A DNA stretch of 31,058 nucleotides from Priapulus caudatus (GCF_000485595.1 NW_014577783.1:65497-96554), one strand, 5' to 3'. Positions 20,446 through 30,504 are shown, counted from the stretch's first letter. Numbers and translations: made by a program. The notes: generated by a model from the letters alone, not told the origin.

Positions 20446-20739
20446 CTTTCATCGCTATGCGCGCTATAAGTTACGCCTCAGCTCTCTCTAAGATCTATAT
20501 TCGTGTTGATTTTTTTTTTAACAAATCGGGAACATCTGTGAAGAACAGCTCGGACATGAGTACTGTTTGTGCGCATGCGTGGACACACAGAGAAACTACA
20601 GTAAGTCGATTCACGGAATACACATCTCCGTACGGTAGGTATGTAACAACCTTATTTTCCTTCCTTTATTGCTCCTCTCGCTCATGTATGCTGTCGTGCC
20701 AGTTCCCCTATCTTAATATATGGCTTCTCAACATAACCA

Positions 20740-21087
20740 TCTCTCTTACTCTCTCTCCACGCCGTACACTAGCCATCTACCTCGCCCTCACTCTTTACAC
20801 TCACCATCAAACTCACCGTTAAACTAACGCGCACCCTCATCCTCACCTTCTCACTCTTTTCACTCATTCTGACCCTCAACCTCACCCTTACACTTACCCT
20901 CACCCTAACCCTGACCCTCTCCCCCACTGCCAACACCCACTTTCTCCCTCACACGTACCCTCATCCTTACACTCACCCCCACCATCACCCTAACCTTCCC
21001 ACTCATTCTCACCCTCAGCTTTACGCTACCCCACTCTAACCCTCTACCCTCACCCTCAACCCAACCCTAACCCTAACCCTAACCCTA

Positions 21088-21124
<37 letters not shown>

Positions 21125-21195
21125 TCCTCACCCTCACCCTCACCCTCACCCTCATCCTCACCCTCACCCTCACCCTCATCCTCACCCTCACTCTA
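20740..21195 (+). repeat. Interstitial telomere-like repeat (CCCTAA)n with CCCTCA variants
   Basis: The centre (21063-21090) is perfect CCCTAA, about 4.5 units, the complement of the metazoan telomere hexamer TTAGGG. To its right CCCTCA units run to about 21190, with CATCCT recurring near 21123, 21153 and 21177 as a higher-order pattern. To its left, 20740-21060, hexamers decay gradually (CACCCTTACACTTACC and similar). Unrelated sequence on both sides shows this is internal, not a chromosome end. Confidence 0.93.
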
Positions 21196-21339
21196 AGCAA
21201 CCAGATCTAGTTAACACATGCATCCCGCAACAACAGAGGGAGATATATACGTAGCAGACAGAAGAGGAAGACTGAACTGAGGAACAGGTGGTTACGCCTT
21301 AGCACAAACTCGCATTTCCTCTCCCCTTTCCCAACGTGC

Positions 21340-21900
21340 CTCATACCGTCACCCATGCGCGCACGCGTGCGTTGGCGAATACGCATGCGCATGGACGCGA
21401 TATTTCGCGGAGGGGTCGCCTTTCCATGGCCCCCCCCCCATTCAATCCTGCCGCGCCATTATTTTACATCGCATTCCTCCGCTGCGATGTTATTCACTCT
21501 AATCACGGGGCGAAAAAACATCAACATTCGCGCCGGCTCGCGCAAAACAATCGCTCCGTTCGCGCCGCTGGCTAGAAACGCAATGCCGCTCTAGGGTGTT
21601 ACGGCTTTCTTTCCGCCGGCCCCGGAATCGTTATAAGCAAGTTCCGCCCTTCTCCCGTCGATGAGGGATTAGTCGATCGGGGCGCGGGTTACGCCCTTCT
21701 TTCTATCATCTGAAGACAGCGCGTGATGCGTCGTTACTGCACCGCGTTTTTTTGACCGCGCGCGGTGAAATTGTATGACGTCATAGCCCGATAATGCGAC
21801 GTTCAATATGGCGGACAACCGACGTGTGACGTCACGTGCGGAATCTCTCGCGGATATGGGGTGTTGGGCCTAGTGAGGTGTAGGTCTAAATAGCGGTTGG
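21340..21900. promoter_or_regulatory. CpG-rich, promoter-like region
   Basis: CpG is frequent here compared with the AT-rich neighbourhood. Motifs seen are: ACGCATGCGCA at about 21381 (NRF1-like), TGACGTCA at 21776-21783 and 21827-21834 (full CRE palindromes 51 bp apart), CACGTG at 21833-21838 (E-box overlapping the second CRE), and TCAATATGGCGG at about 21803 (YY1-like). No TATA box or confident downstream first exon was identified, so promoter activity is an inference. Confidence 0.45.
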
Positions 21901-22065
21901 TTATACTCGGCGTGTTGGTGGTATTTCCGGGTGGTCACCGCTTGCCCTTAGGCCTCTGCTACACTGGTTTGGTGTCGGTTGTTGGGCGGAGGTTTCCAGC
22001 CATTAGCGTGTTGTTACAGCACCACCGCGCGGCAGGGGGGCCGGGGCTCAGTAGAATACAAACAA

Positions 22066-22290
22066 ACGAGGGCGAGAAAGCGAAAGAGAAGGCAGAGGAG
22101 AAGGAAGAGCAACAGGAGGAGGAGGAGGAGGGGGAGGAGAAGGAGGAGGAGGAGGGGTAAGAGGAAGATCAGGAATAATAAGAGAAAACGGAAGAGCAAG
22201 AGGGGAAAGAATGATGAGAAGATAGGAGGGGCAGGCGGATGAAAATGAGGAGAAAGAGGAAGAGGAGGAAGAAAAAGAGAGAAAGGCGAA
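22066..22290 (+). repeat. Polypurine tract (GGA/GAA-rich)
   Basis: Built from GAGGAG, GAAGAG and GGAGGAGG words. The Glu/Arg/Lys-rich frames on the plus strand, and Leu/Ser/Pro-rich ones opposite, are products of composition. Confidence 0.9.
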
Positions 22291-22574
22291 CGAATTTTCA
22301 GGCAACGAGTTATAACCCAAAATTCAGACTCTATGACTATTAAGAGGACTAATCATCGCTTCATCCGGACATCGATTTCAATTCATCTTACCGTCATGAG
22401 AGAAGGCGTCATGTAATTCTATATTAATGGCTATGGCTACACCTGCGATGCACTCGGTACGTGGATCTGGGTTATTACTGGGCGTTCGTGTGAAACGACT
22501 TCTTTCGTCACATTTATAGCTTGGTGAAATACCAAGCGTGCATGACGCAAGCTTCTGCTACCATCAGCGACATG
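22291..22574 (+). other. Gene-free spacer
   Basis: Ordinary mixed sequence with nothing recognised. Confidence 0.4.
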
Positions 22575-22587
22575 CAGAGATAGAGAG

Positions 22588-22654
<67 letters not shown>
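22575..22654 (+). repeat. (GA)n microsatellite at the gap edge
   Basis: A run of GA, nearly pure from 22590, that ends exactly where the N run begins. Confidence 0.97.
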
Positions 22655-23558
22655 NNNNNNNNNNNNNNNNNNNNNNNNNNNNNNNNNNNNNNNNNNNNNN
22701 NNNNNNNNNNNNNNNNNNNNNNNNNNNNNNNNNNNNNNNNNNNNNNNNNNNNNNNNNNNNNNNNNNNNNNNNNNNNNNNNNNNNNNNNNNNNNNNNNNNN
22801 NNNNNNNNNNNNNNNNNNNNNNNNNNNNNNNNNNNNNNNNNNNNNNNNNNNNNNNNNNNNNNNNNNNNNNNNNNNNNNNNNNNNNNNNNNNNNNNNNNNN
22901 NNNNNNNNNNNNNNNNNNNNNNNNNNNNNNNNNNNNNNNNNNNNNNNNNNNNNNNNNNNNNNNNNNNNNNNNNNNNNNNNNNNNNNNNNNNNNNNNNNNN
23001 NNNNNNNNNNNNNNNNNNNNNNNNNNNNNNNNNNNNNNNNNNNNNNNNNNNNNNNNNNNNNNNNNNNNNNNNNNNNNNNNNNNNNNNNNNNNNNNNNNNN
23101 NNNNNNNNNNNNNNNNNNNNNNNNNNNNNNNNNNNNNNNNNNNNNNNNNNNNNNNNNNNNNNNNNNNNNNNNNNNNNNNNNNNNNNNNNNNNNNNNNNNN
23201 NNNNNNNNNNNNNNNNNNNNNNNNNNNNNNNNNNNNNNNNNNNNNNNNNNNNNNNNNNNNNNNNNNNNNNNNNNNNNNNNNNNNNNNNNNNNNNNNNNNN
23301 NNNNNNNNNNNNNNNNNNNNNNNNNNNNNNNNNNNNNNNNNNNNNNNNNNNNNNNNNNNNNNNNNNNNNNNNNNNNNNNNNNNNNNNNNNNNNNNNNNNN
23401 NNNNNNNNNNNNNNNNNNNNNNNNNNNNNNNNNNNNNNNNNNNNNNNNNNNNNNNNNNNNNNNNNNNNNNNNNNNNNNNNNNNNNNNNNNNNNNNNNNNN
23501 NNNNNNNNNNNNNNNNNNNNNNNNNNNNNNNNNNNNNNNNNNNNNNNNNNNNNNNNNN
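22655..23558. other. Assembly gap (904 N)
   Basis: Unknown sequence. It is flanked by (GA)n on the left and (GGAGA)n on the right, so the missing piece is probably polypurine microsatellite that could not be assembled. 904 is not a round placeholder number, so the length may be an estimate from spanning reads or mates. Confidence 0.99.
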
Positions 23559-23612
23559 GAGGAGAGGAGAGGAGAGGAGAGGAGAGGAGAGGAGAGGTGA
23601 GGTGAGATGAGG
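23559..23612 (+). repeat. (GGAGA)n pentamer repeat
   Basis: Eight or so GGAGA units, then GGTGA and GATGA variants. It is the right edge of the gap. Confidence 0.95.
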
Positions 23613-23944
23613 TGCGTGTTACGAAGTGATCGTTATCGAACTATCAAGTGCTTCTTTTTTGTTTCCATTACGTAATTATATATCCTTATCATATCGCACG
23701 TTTTATCTTGCTGTTGTTTTGAGACATTACATTGCACATGAGCGAAATACGCGCCTTTCTACCTCAGACAAGACAACAGGTTGTTTAATTGCCCGGTAAG
23801 GAAGCTGGAATCCATCTTGTGTTGATGATACAAACTTTTTCTGTCCAAAAAACAGGAGTGAAGCATGTTAATGTGCAATTCGTGGCTATCAAGTGGCCTA
23901 GTTATTTCAAATTAATCCCAGCCAGCGGTAGCTATCAACCTATC
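23613..23944 (+). other. Gene-free spacer
   Basis: AT-rich; nothing recognised. Confidence 0.4.
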
Positions 23945-24168
23945 TATTCATCTAGCCATCCATTATCCATTCATCCATCTATCCATCCATCATCTATTCA
24001 TCCATCTATCCATCTATCCATCATCCATCCATTCATCCGTCCGTCCGTCCGTCCGTCCGTCCATCCATCCATCCATCCATCCATCCATCCGTCCGTCCGT
24101 CCGTCCGTCCATCCATCCATCCATCCATCCATCCATCCATTCATCCATCCATCCATCCATCCATCTAT
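23945..24168 (+). repeat. (CCAT)n / (CCGT)n tetranucleotide array
   Basis: CCAT/TCCA units with two internal blocks of CCGT (about 24036-24060 and 24090-24108), so CCAT and CCGT blocks alternate. The Ser/His/Pro-rich plus frame across it is an artefact. Confidence 0.97.
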
Positions 24169-24640
24169 GTGTGAGTTATCAATGATGCGTAGGTTTGGTG
24201 TATAGGCGGCGGGCGCCTATATTCCGATGCATCACACGCCGTCATCGATTGGAGAAAAACACGTCATAATATTTACTATCGTTTACTTGCGTAACATCTC
24301 CACTCCGCACGCTAGCGGTTTTTTTCCTGCTCACAACTTCAAAAAACACGCCGCAAAAAGCGGGACGTCAGCGTGTTCGTACATCCGCATGTTACGAACA
24401 GCCGCTTGCTCGACCGACGCTAAAGCGCATGCGCAGTTTGGGCGCAAACGTTTTACATTTGTCGGATTTCAATGTCGGATGGATCAGGCGTGATAATCAG
24501 GGATTAGAGCATGGATGAGAGAGATTAGGACAGGGATCGGATTAGTGTGAATTGGCTTTTTTTTTAATTGTTATGTATCAACCGATTCTCCAGCTAACCA
24601 GTATATACCTAGTAGCAAAACGCATTGCGCAGATAAAACA
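24169..24640. other. CpG-containing spacer with a perfect NRF1-type palindrome
   Basis: GCGCATGCGC stands at 24425-24434, the core of the nuclear respiratory factor 1 site. The surrounding 24340-24460 is CpG-rich. No transcript start or exon could be attached to it. Confidence 0.45.
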
Positions 24641-24654
24641 ATATTTACTTATAT

Positions 24655-24870
24655 TGTTAGCTTTCGTCACCCGACCCCTTACAACCACGCCCATCCACCA
24701 CCACCCACCGCTCCACCCCAGCCCAATCTTCTACTACTCCTCATCCGCAACCCATACCCGACCCATGCCCATCTTTCTACCCGTCTCAGCTACCCCCACC
24801 CCAGCTCATCTTCAACCCCATCCTTCCAACCCATCGTCTACTCACGGTCATATATCACGCGAACTACAGC
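24655..24870 (+). repeat. C-rich, G-poor low-complexity tract
   Basis: The + strand has many CCCATC, CACCAC and CCCCA words and very little G. It lies in the presumed intron 3' of the ADAMTS-like exon and is not itself coding. Confidence 0.65.
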
Positions 24871-25230
24871 TTCCTATCAGGATCTATTATTCATCCCCTC
24901 CTCGCATCCCGGCATCTCCACTCCCCTGTCAACACTTCGTTTGGATGTCAAAGATGAGCCAGACTAGCAATGATGGCGTTGGGTTCACTAACGATGGGCT
25001 TTTTCGCGCGCCGTTCTCACATTCCAACGTTTTTGGCAGTATTGTCGCGAAAAAACGCTGTTTCGGCATGTTTTAGCGGGTTTTAGATCTTCATGGGTGG
25101 CTGGCTACCGCGACCACATGACGTCAGGCGACAGTACTAACAGACAATATGCACGAGAGTAGACCTAATAATCATATGTCAATATAATAATACGGCGCAC
25201 TACGAAGTTACACCAAGATGTATGTATTAT
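24871..25230. other. Presumed intron sequence downstream of the exon
   Basis: Nothing matching the next part of an ADAM/ADAMTS protein (no HExxHxxGxxH zinc site) was found on the minus strand. TGACGTCA stands at 25119-25126. Confidence 0.4.
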
Positions 25231-25330
25231 ATAACAGTGTAAGCTACATATACATACATGTATGTATACAACAGTGTAAGCTACATGTACATGTATGTGT
25301 ATAACAGTGTAAGCTACATGTACATGTACA
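25231..25330. repeat. Three-copy tandem repeat, period 33-37 bp
   Basis: AACAGTGTAAGCTACAT begins at 25233, 25270 and 25303, each followed by a self-complementary TACATGTA-type stretch. It lies in the presumed intron, starting only a few bases beyond the exon's donor site. Confidence 0.9.
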
Positions 25331-25338
25331 GTACTCAC

Positions 25339-25706
25339 CAGGCCTCCGCACGTTGAGATTGCTGCTGTTGACAGCACGTGACCTCTGACGACTCCCGTAA
25401 AGTGACATGCCTTCCTTCCTCCCCGCTGCACTCGCACATCCGCCAGGTTCCCGTCACCTCCCGCTCTCCTCTCCACGACCAGCCCCGGAGCGAGCAGCTT
25501 CCGGTTTGGCGTCAATTCAAGATGGACGTCGTTTCCGTCGTGCAGTGTCAGCTTGTAGTGACGCCGTGAGGGTGCGCTGTCGACACCCCTGCGCACGCGC
25601 ACGTGGTCGTACGTGTGGTGGAGGTCGTGGGAGAGGAATGTCCCCGAATCGTCGACCAACGATGGAATGGAGACGGTGTAGTCGGCCAAGCTTTTAACAA
25701 ACTCAG
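25339..25706 (-). CDS. Internal exon of an ADAMTS-like metalloprotease (propeptide)
   Basis: Partial host gene. ADAM/ADAMTS proteins are secreted or membrane zinc proteases; the propeptide keeps the enzyme inactive and assists folding until it is cleaved off. On the minus strand the exon is preceded by TTGCTCTCTGGTTTCAG (acceptor) and followed by GTGAGT at 25338-25333 (donor). It is 368 bases: two bases of a split codon, then 122 codons, ending on a codon boundary. Counting from the first full codon, it shows an aromatic strand around residues 3-14, GTFLSHDLHH at 21-30, HLELTPNRKLLAPGLVVERR at 61-80, and CHFTGVVRGH at 100-109 with STAAISTCGGL at 112-122. The last block is the hallmark of the reprolysin propeptide (Cys-x-(Tyr/Phe)-x-Gly ... 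Ser-x-Cys-x-Gly-Leu). The frame stays open past the donor into the intronic repeat, but family similarity stops at the donor. ADAMTS is favoured over ADAM from the LTPNRKLLAPG phrase; the subfamily is undecided. No other exon was found. Confidence 0.88.
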
Positions 25707-27087
25707 CTGAAACCAGAGAGCAATCGCGATTAGATGATCAATCGTGACTATCAATCGATCCATCTGCGAGTCGTGATCGTTGGACTGCCATATCCAATCA
25801 GCGTTGCGATGGGAGCATTCTAAAAACGCTGCTTAGTAACAAAGAGCCACCAACTCGATAATATGTCAATACGCATACAATACATACATGCAAACAATAC
25901 ATATATATATAACGCATACATGCGGAGGCCTACTTTTACCGACAGAGCAACGATAGCCAAGAGAGGCATCGTTTATCTTGCAGAAACAGAGAGGTCGGTC
26001 GATTTAGTTCAATTTATTTGTTACTTATCAGTCGAACACACTGACGGATGCTGGGATGCCAAACGCTAGTTTAGGCTAATTACAATAGTATACATTAGCT
26101 GCAAGAACCTCTTCCTTGTATTGCTCACCATTTCGCGTGACATTGCTTCACCTGTCTAAATAGTAGCATGGGGTTAGATTTAGGGTTAGGATGCGACATA
26201 ATTAGAGAGAAATTCCTGTCATATAGCATGCACTAGTATTTTTTTATTATCGCATGATATGCATAGTACCTACGAGGCACGTATTTATTCTTGCAAAGGA
26301 ATTTGAAAATAATTTTAGGGTTTCGATAAAATCTCACTCTTTCGGCAGTAGCGAAAGTAATGTTATGTTTAATGCTTGTGCAAACATTCTCTATTGGGTA
26401 ATTGCATTAGCAGCTTTTTTCATTGTTATTGCTACATTTCTATAATTATACAAGTTATTTTTCCAACACCTACTCTATCCAATAATGTGCGTTTTAATGT
26501 TTAAACCATCGTAGTCTGTGTGAGGGCTACATTAAGGCAGAGACCTACTGCGTGGCTGGATTCCATCGAGTCATTCATCGAAAGAATGAAGTCAGAGAGG
26601 TTAGACGTAACCTATCCAGAGACGCTCGTGTCATGAATTTCACGGGATGGCATAATCTCAAAACCGCCTTATCACGGGATCTAACAGCTTTCCCAATCCT
26701 CGTTATCGCGGTAATCTCTTCCGTTAGACCACCTTAATGTTAAATAAAAGCTCAGCGGCGCATATTTCGTTCCCCATATACTTCGTACTGCGCGCCTTTA
26801 AATCAGGCGTCTCAAACGGACAGTGTTCCCTAGACGGCTACAAATTCGTTCAGTGCACGCAACCGACACCCGTAGCAACGAGGAACGGGTTCGTCCAATC
26901 AGAAAAACCTGTGTTATAACACCGCCGCGGGAGAGAGCGCATGTCAACAAAAACTTCTCTATTTACTTTCGCGTTTAATATGCCGTTTAGGGGATCGAAA
27001 TTTGCAGGAATCATCGCGGGGAATCTCACGTAAAGTCGTGTGATCCGGTGATAAACCAGCTGCGTGGTCTGTACACGTCAACAACGC
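25707..27087. other. Presumed intron or flank upstream of the exon; no gene recognised
   Basis: No signal-peptide exon was found on the minus strand. 25865-25925 has CATACA-type repeats. 26172-26190 reads GGGTTAGATTTAGGGTTAGG, a tiny telomere-like match. A plus frame at 26254-26445 with a hydrophobic end has no family. Confidence 0.4.
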
Positions 27088-27650
27088 TGTGTGTGTGTGA
27101 AGTGTTGTGTGTGTGTGGTGTGTGTGTGGTGTTGTGGTGTTGTGTGTGTGGTTGTGTGTGTGTGTGTGTGTGTAGCGTGTTGTGTGTGGTGTCAGAGTGT
27201 GTGTTGTGGTGTGTGTGTTTGTGTGTGTGTGGTGTGTGTGTGGTTGTGTGTGTGTGTGGTGTGTTCTGTGTGTGTGTGTTGTGTGGTGCGTCCGCGGTGC
27301 GTGCGTGTGCGTGTGCTGTGTGCGTTGCTTGTGCGGTGCGTGTGCGTGTGCGTGGCGTTGCCGTGTGCGTGGCAGTGTGCCGTGTGCAGTGCGCGTGCAG
27401 CGCGCGTAGTTTGTGTGTGTCGTATGTGTGGTGTGTGTGTTGTGTGTATGTGTGTGTGTGCGTGTGTGTGTGTGTGTGTTGTCCGGGTGGGTGTGTGTGT
27501 GTGTGTAGGTGTGTGTGTGTGTGTGTTGTGTGGTGTGTGGTGATGTGTGTGTGGTGTGTGTGTCGTGTGTGTGTGTGTGTGTTGTGTGAGTGTGTGTGTG
27601 GGGTGTGTGTGTGTGTGGTGGTGTGTGGTGTGTGTGTGTGTGTGTGTGTG
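27088..27650 (+). repeat. GT-rich microsatellite
   Basis: Interrupted (GT)n with a GCGTGC-rich centre (27290-27410). The long Cys/Val frames on this strand and Thr/His frames on the other are composition artefacts. Confidence 0.97.
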
Positions 27651-27879
27651 CCTGCCGTTGGCATTTACCATTTAGTGGGCGCGCGGAGAGAGATTGTGAA
27701 TTTTTTTTCGAGATTTGTGTTAACAGACCTACGGCGGGCACACACCTGCCACATGCGTTAGCACACCATTATGATAACTTAGTAAACAAGCAAGCGTTGA
27801 GTGCAGGTCACTTCTATTCTTACACGACAATGTAAACAATCGTGATTTTACGGTTTCTCGGTGGAGTCATAGACATCCG
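27651..27879 (+). other. Gene-free spacer
   Basis: Mixed sequence; nothing recognised. Confidence 0.4.
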
Positions 27880-28205
27880 TTTCTTCTTTCTTCTTCTCTT
27901 CTTCTTTCTTCTTCTTCTTCTTCTTCTTCTTCTTTCTTACTTCTTCTTCTTCTCTCTCTCTCTATCTCTCTCTTCTCCTCATCTCACAACTCACTGGCCT
28001 TGTCACTCGCAGTCTCGTCGACAACTCCTCTATTTCTTCTACCTTCGCGCCGAGCTCTCTCCCCCCTACCTTATTCACTCTTTCTTCTCATCTCATTTCT
28101 CTCCGCTCTACTTTCCCGCTTCTCTCAATTCCCCCTCTCTCACTTTCCCTTCGCTCTCCGTATCGCCTCCTCATCTTTTGCTCATGTCTTTACAATCTTT
28201 CACTT
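27880..28205 (+). repeat. (CTT)n / (CT)n and extended pyrimidine-rich tract
   Basis: (CTT)n at 27880-27950 passes into (CT)n and then a long C/T-rich region to about 28205. Confidence 0.92.
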
Positions 28206-29125
28206 TTCTACCCCTGTTCTTAAACGCTCGCACAATGCGGATTCCAACGGCTATTTCTCGCAGCTACGTAGACTAGCAAATACTTCCGTGTCATGCATAT
28301 CGCACTACCTTATTGACAAAATAAAGCTCTAGTTGCTCATTTCACCACAGAAGAGGTGAGGAAAATGGCATTCTGCGCGCAAAACGCGACTTGTTGCCAA
28401 ACAATTTAGCCTCGACAGTGGTGAGGTGACGTCACATGTTTTCTTGCCTACACCCATACGCTGATACCGCCAGCACCGCTGCCACGGTTGCTTGGGCGAA
28501 ACTTTGTCAACAACATCGGAGAATTTTTAATAACAACATTGGGGAGCGTATTTTCAAATTTACCTTTTTACAGACAGACGCCGCAGCGAAAATGGGGAGG
28601 AACTAGAGTTTATTTTGTCTATAGGTAGTGTGATTGGATGCATGACACGAATGTATTTGCTAGGTCTAGCTACTGGAGAATATAGCGTTTCGGATGCGCA
28701 TTTTGTGCGCTTTAATCTCTCGATTGCGGATGTTTGATGATTCTCTCGTCGCCAACGAGCGGCTCACATTCTTTGCTCGCGGATATAAATAAGTGGCTGG
28801 GTGATATAAATATCAAACAGCGTGAGGAGCGCTATTGTCAGGCGGCAAGCCATTGCATTCGCAGACGTAGTGGAAAGAGATTTTTTCTCGGCAAGCTTCT
28901 TGCTGTTGTCGTTTGCCAAAAGCAATATCTGCGTGCGGGATCGTGCTGGGTGTGTCTTGCTGAGCAGAAGAGATGGATGGACTGTAAGGCGCACGTCGTT
29001 ATTTTACAGGGCTAATGTCGTTCCTTCTGTCAATTATCATTTATCTTTCCTGCTCTTCCGCTTCGGAGAAACAGCAGCGGCGGCAATTCTGTCACAGTCT
29101 TCCGGTTCGCATGACGTTACGTTAA
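28206..29125. other. Gene-free region with one CRE palindrome
   Basis: TGACGTCA occurs at 28427-28434 in a GTGACGTCACATG context. Plus frames at 28734-29015 and 28822-29208 show no known domain. No RNA gene was seen. Confidence 0.45.
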
Positions 29126-29185
29126 CCGCGATATACTATATCTATATATACATAATATATCTATATATATCTATATACATATGGC
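29126..29185 (+). repeat. TATATC microsatellite
   Basis: ATATCTATATATAC-type words for about 55 bases. Confidence 0.9.
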
Positions 29186-29227
29186 ATGTATGTTTGGTGT
29201 TCTACTAATTCGATTTTGTTTTATGTG

Positions 29228-29330
29228 TGATTTTATCGATATAACATTCGATTTATCAATTATAAACATTCGATTTATCAAATTATTAAACATTCGATTT
29301 ATCACATATAACATGTCGATTTATCGCAAT
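29228..29330 (+). repeat. Short tandem repeat, period 21-24 bp
   Basis: CATTCGATTTATCA begins at 29245, 29267 and 29291, with a variant CATGTCGATTTATCG at 29312. Linkers are AT-rich and of unequal length. The ATTCGATT word is shared with the satellite that follows directly. Confidence 0.88.
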
Positions 29331-29334
29331 ATTA

Positions 29335-30465
29335 TTTGATTCACGCATCGAATGCATTCGATTCACTCGATCGAATGTTCATTCGATGGCATTCATTCTT
29401 TTTTTTTTTGAATGCGTGAATCGAAATGATTTCGATGCGTCGATCGATATGATTCGATGCATCATTCGATTCACGCATCGAATGATTCGCATTCACGCAT
29501 CGAATGATTCGATTCACGCATCGAATCAGTTTCGAATTCAGCCATCGAATCATTCGATTCACGCATCGAATGATTCGATGCATGCATTCGATGCGTGAAT
29601 CGAAATGATTGCGATGCGTGAATCAAATTGATTCGCTATGCGTGAATCGAATCATTTCCGATGCGGTGATTCGAATGAATGCACATCGAAATTGATTCGA
29701 TTCACGCATCGAAGTTGATTCGATTCAACGCCATTCGAATGAATTCGATCAGATCGAATGATGCATCGAATTATTCGATTGCTGTGATCGAATGATTCGA
29801 TGCGGTGAATCAGATGATTCGATGGCGTCGAATCGAATATTCGATGCGTGAAATCGAATGATGCATTCGAATCATTCGGTATTCTGCGCATCGAATCATT
29901 CGATTTTCACGCATCGAATGATGCATCGAATGATTCGCATGCCCATCATTCGATTGCAGTTGAATCGAATCATTCGATAGCGGCTACCGGAAGTCGTGAT
30001 CAGAATGGATTCCGGATGATCATTCGATTCACGGGATCGAATATTCGATTTCACGCCATCGAATCATTTCGATTCACGCATTGATAGAATGCATTCGAAT
30101 GATTCGATGCGCTGAATCGAATGATTCGATGCGTGAATCGTATGATTTCGAATGGAGCGACTGTGAATGAATGATTCGATGCCGTGAATCGAATGATTTC
30201 GATGGCGTGAACTCGAATGATTTCGATGCCATCTATTTTCGATTCACGCATCGAATCATTCGATTCACGCATCGGAATCAATTCGATTCAGCGCCATCGA
30301 TATGATGCCATCGAATGATTCGATGCGTGAATCGAAATGATTCGATCGTTGAATCGAATGATGCATCGAATGCATTCAGATTCACGCATCGAATGATTCG
30401 ATTCACGCATCGGAATGAGCATCGCAATCATTCGATTCACTGCATCGATATGATATTTGAATCGA
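29335..30465. repeat. Satellite of a 21-bp near-palindromic unit with flipping orientation
   Basis: The unit is ATTCGATGCGTGAATCGAAT plus one base: 7-bp inverted arms ATTCGAT/ATCGAAT around the asymmetric core GCGTGA. The core reads TCACGC at 29471, 29493, 29514 and 29559 (spacing 21-22), then GCGTGA at 29593, 29616 and 29640, and it alternates again several times to 30440. Flip points contain ATGCAT. Many units carry 1-base indels. Each intact unit has three CpGs. The Ile/Arg/Ser/Asn-rich frames on either strand are artefacts. Confidence 0.95.
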
Positions 30466-30504
30466 ATTATGAACAGTAATACACACCATATTTCACACTT
30501 ATAA

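Noticed and set aside
22538-23605. 355-codon open frame across the N gap
   Set aside because: Only about 40 codons on the left and a few on the right are real sequence, all GA or GGAGA repeat; the rest is N.
23789-24205. 138-codon Ser/His/Pro-rich frame
   Set aside because: Its second half is the CCAT/CCGT array, and its first part has no recognisable domain.
25165-25338. Extension of the ADAMTS-like frame past the donor site
   Set aside because: It reads through GTGAGT into the tandem repeat, giving Val/His/Tyr repeats, and similarity to the family stops at the donor.
26172-26190. GGGTTAGATTTAGGGTTAGG as a second telomere-like site
   Set aside because: Too short and imperfect to separate from chance.
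26959-27741. 260-codon His/Thr-rich frame and the opposite Cys/Val-rich frames
   Set aside because: They are translations of the interrupted GT/CA microsatellite; several frames on both strands are open together.
29341-30281. Several 70-80 codon frames in the satellite
   Set aside because: The unit of 21 bases is a multiple of three, so stop-free frames arise automatically.
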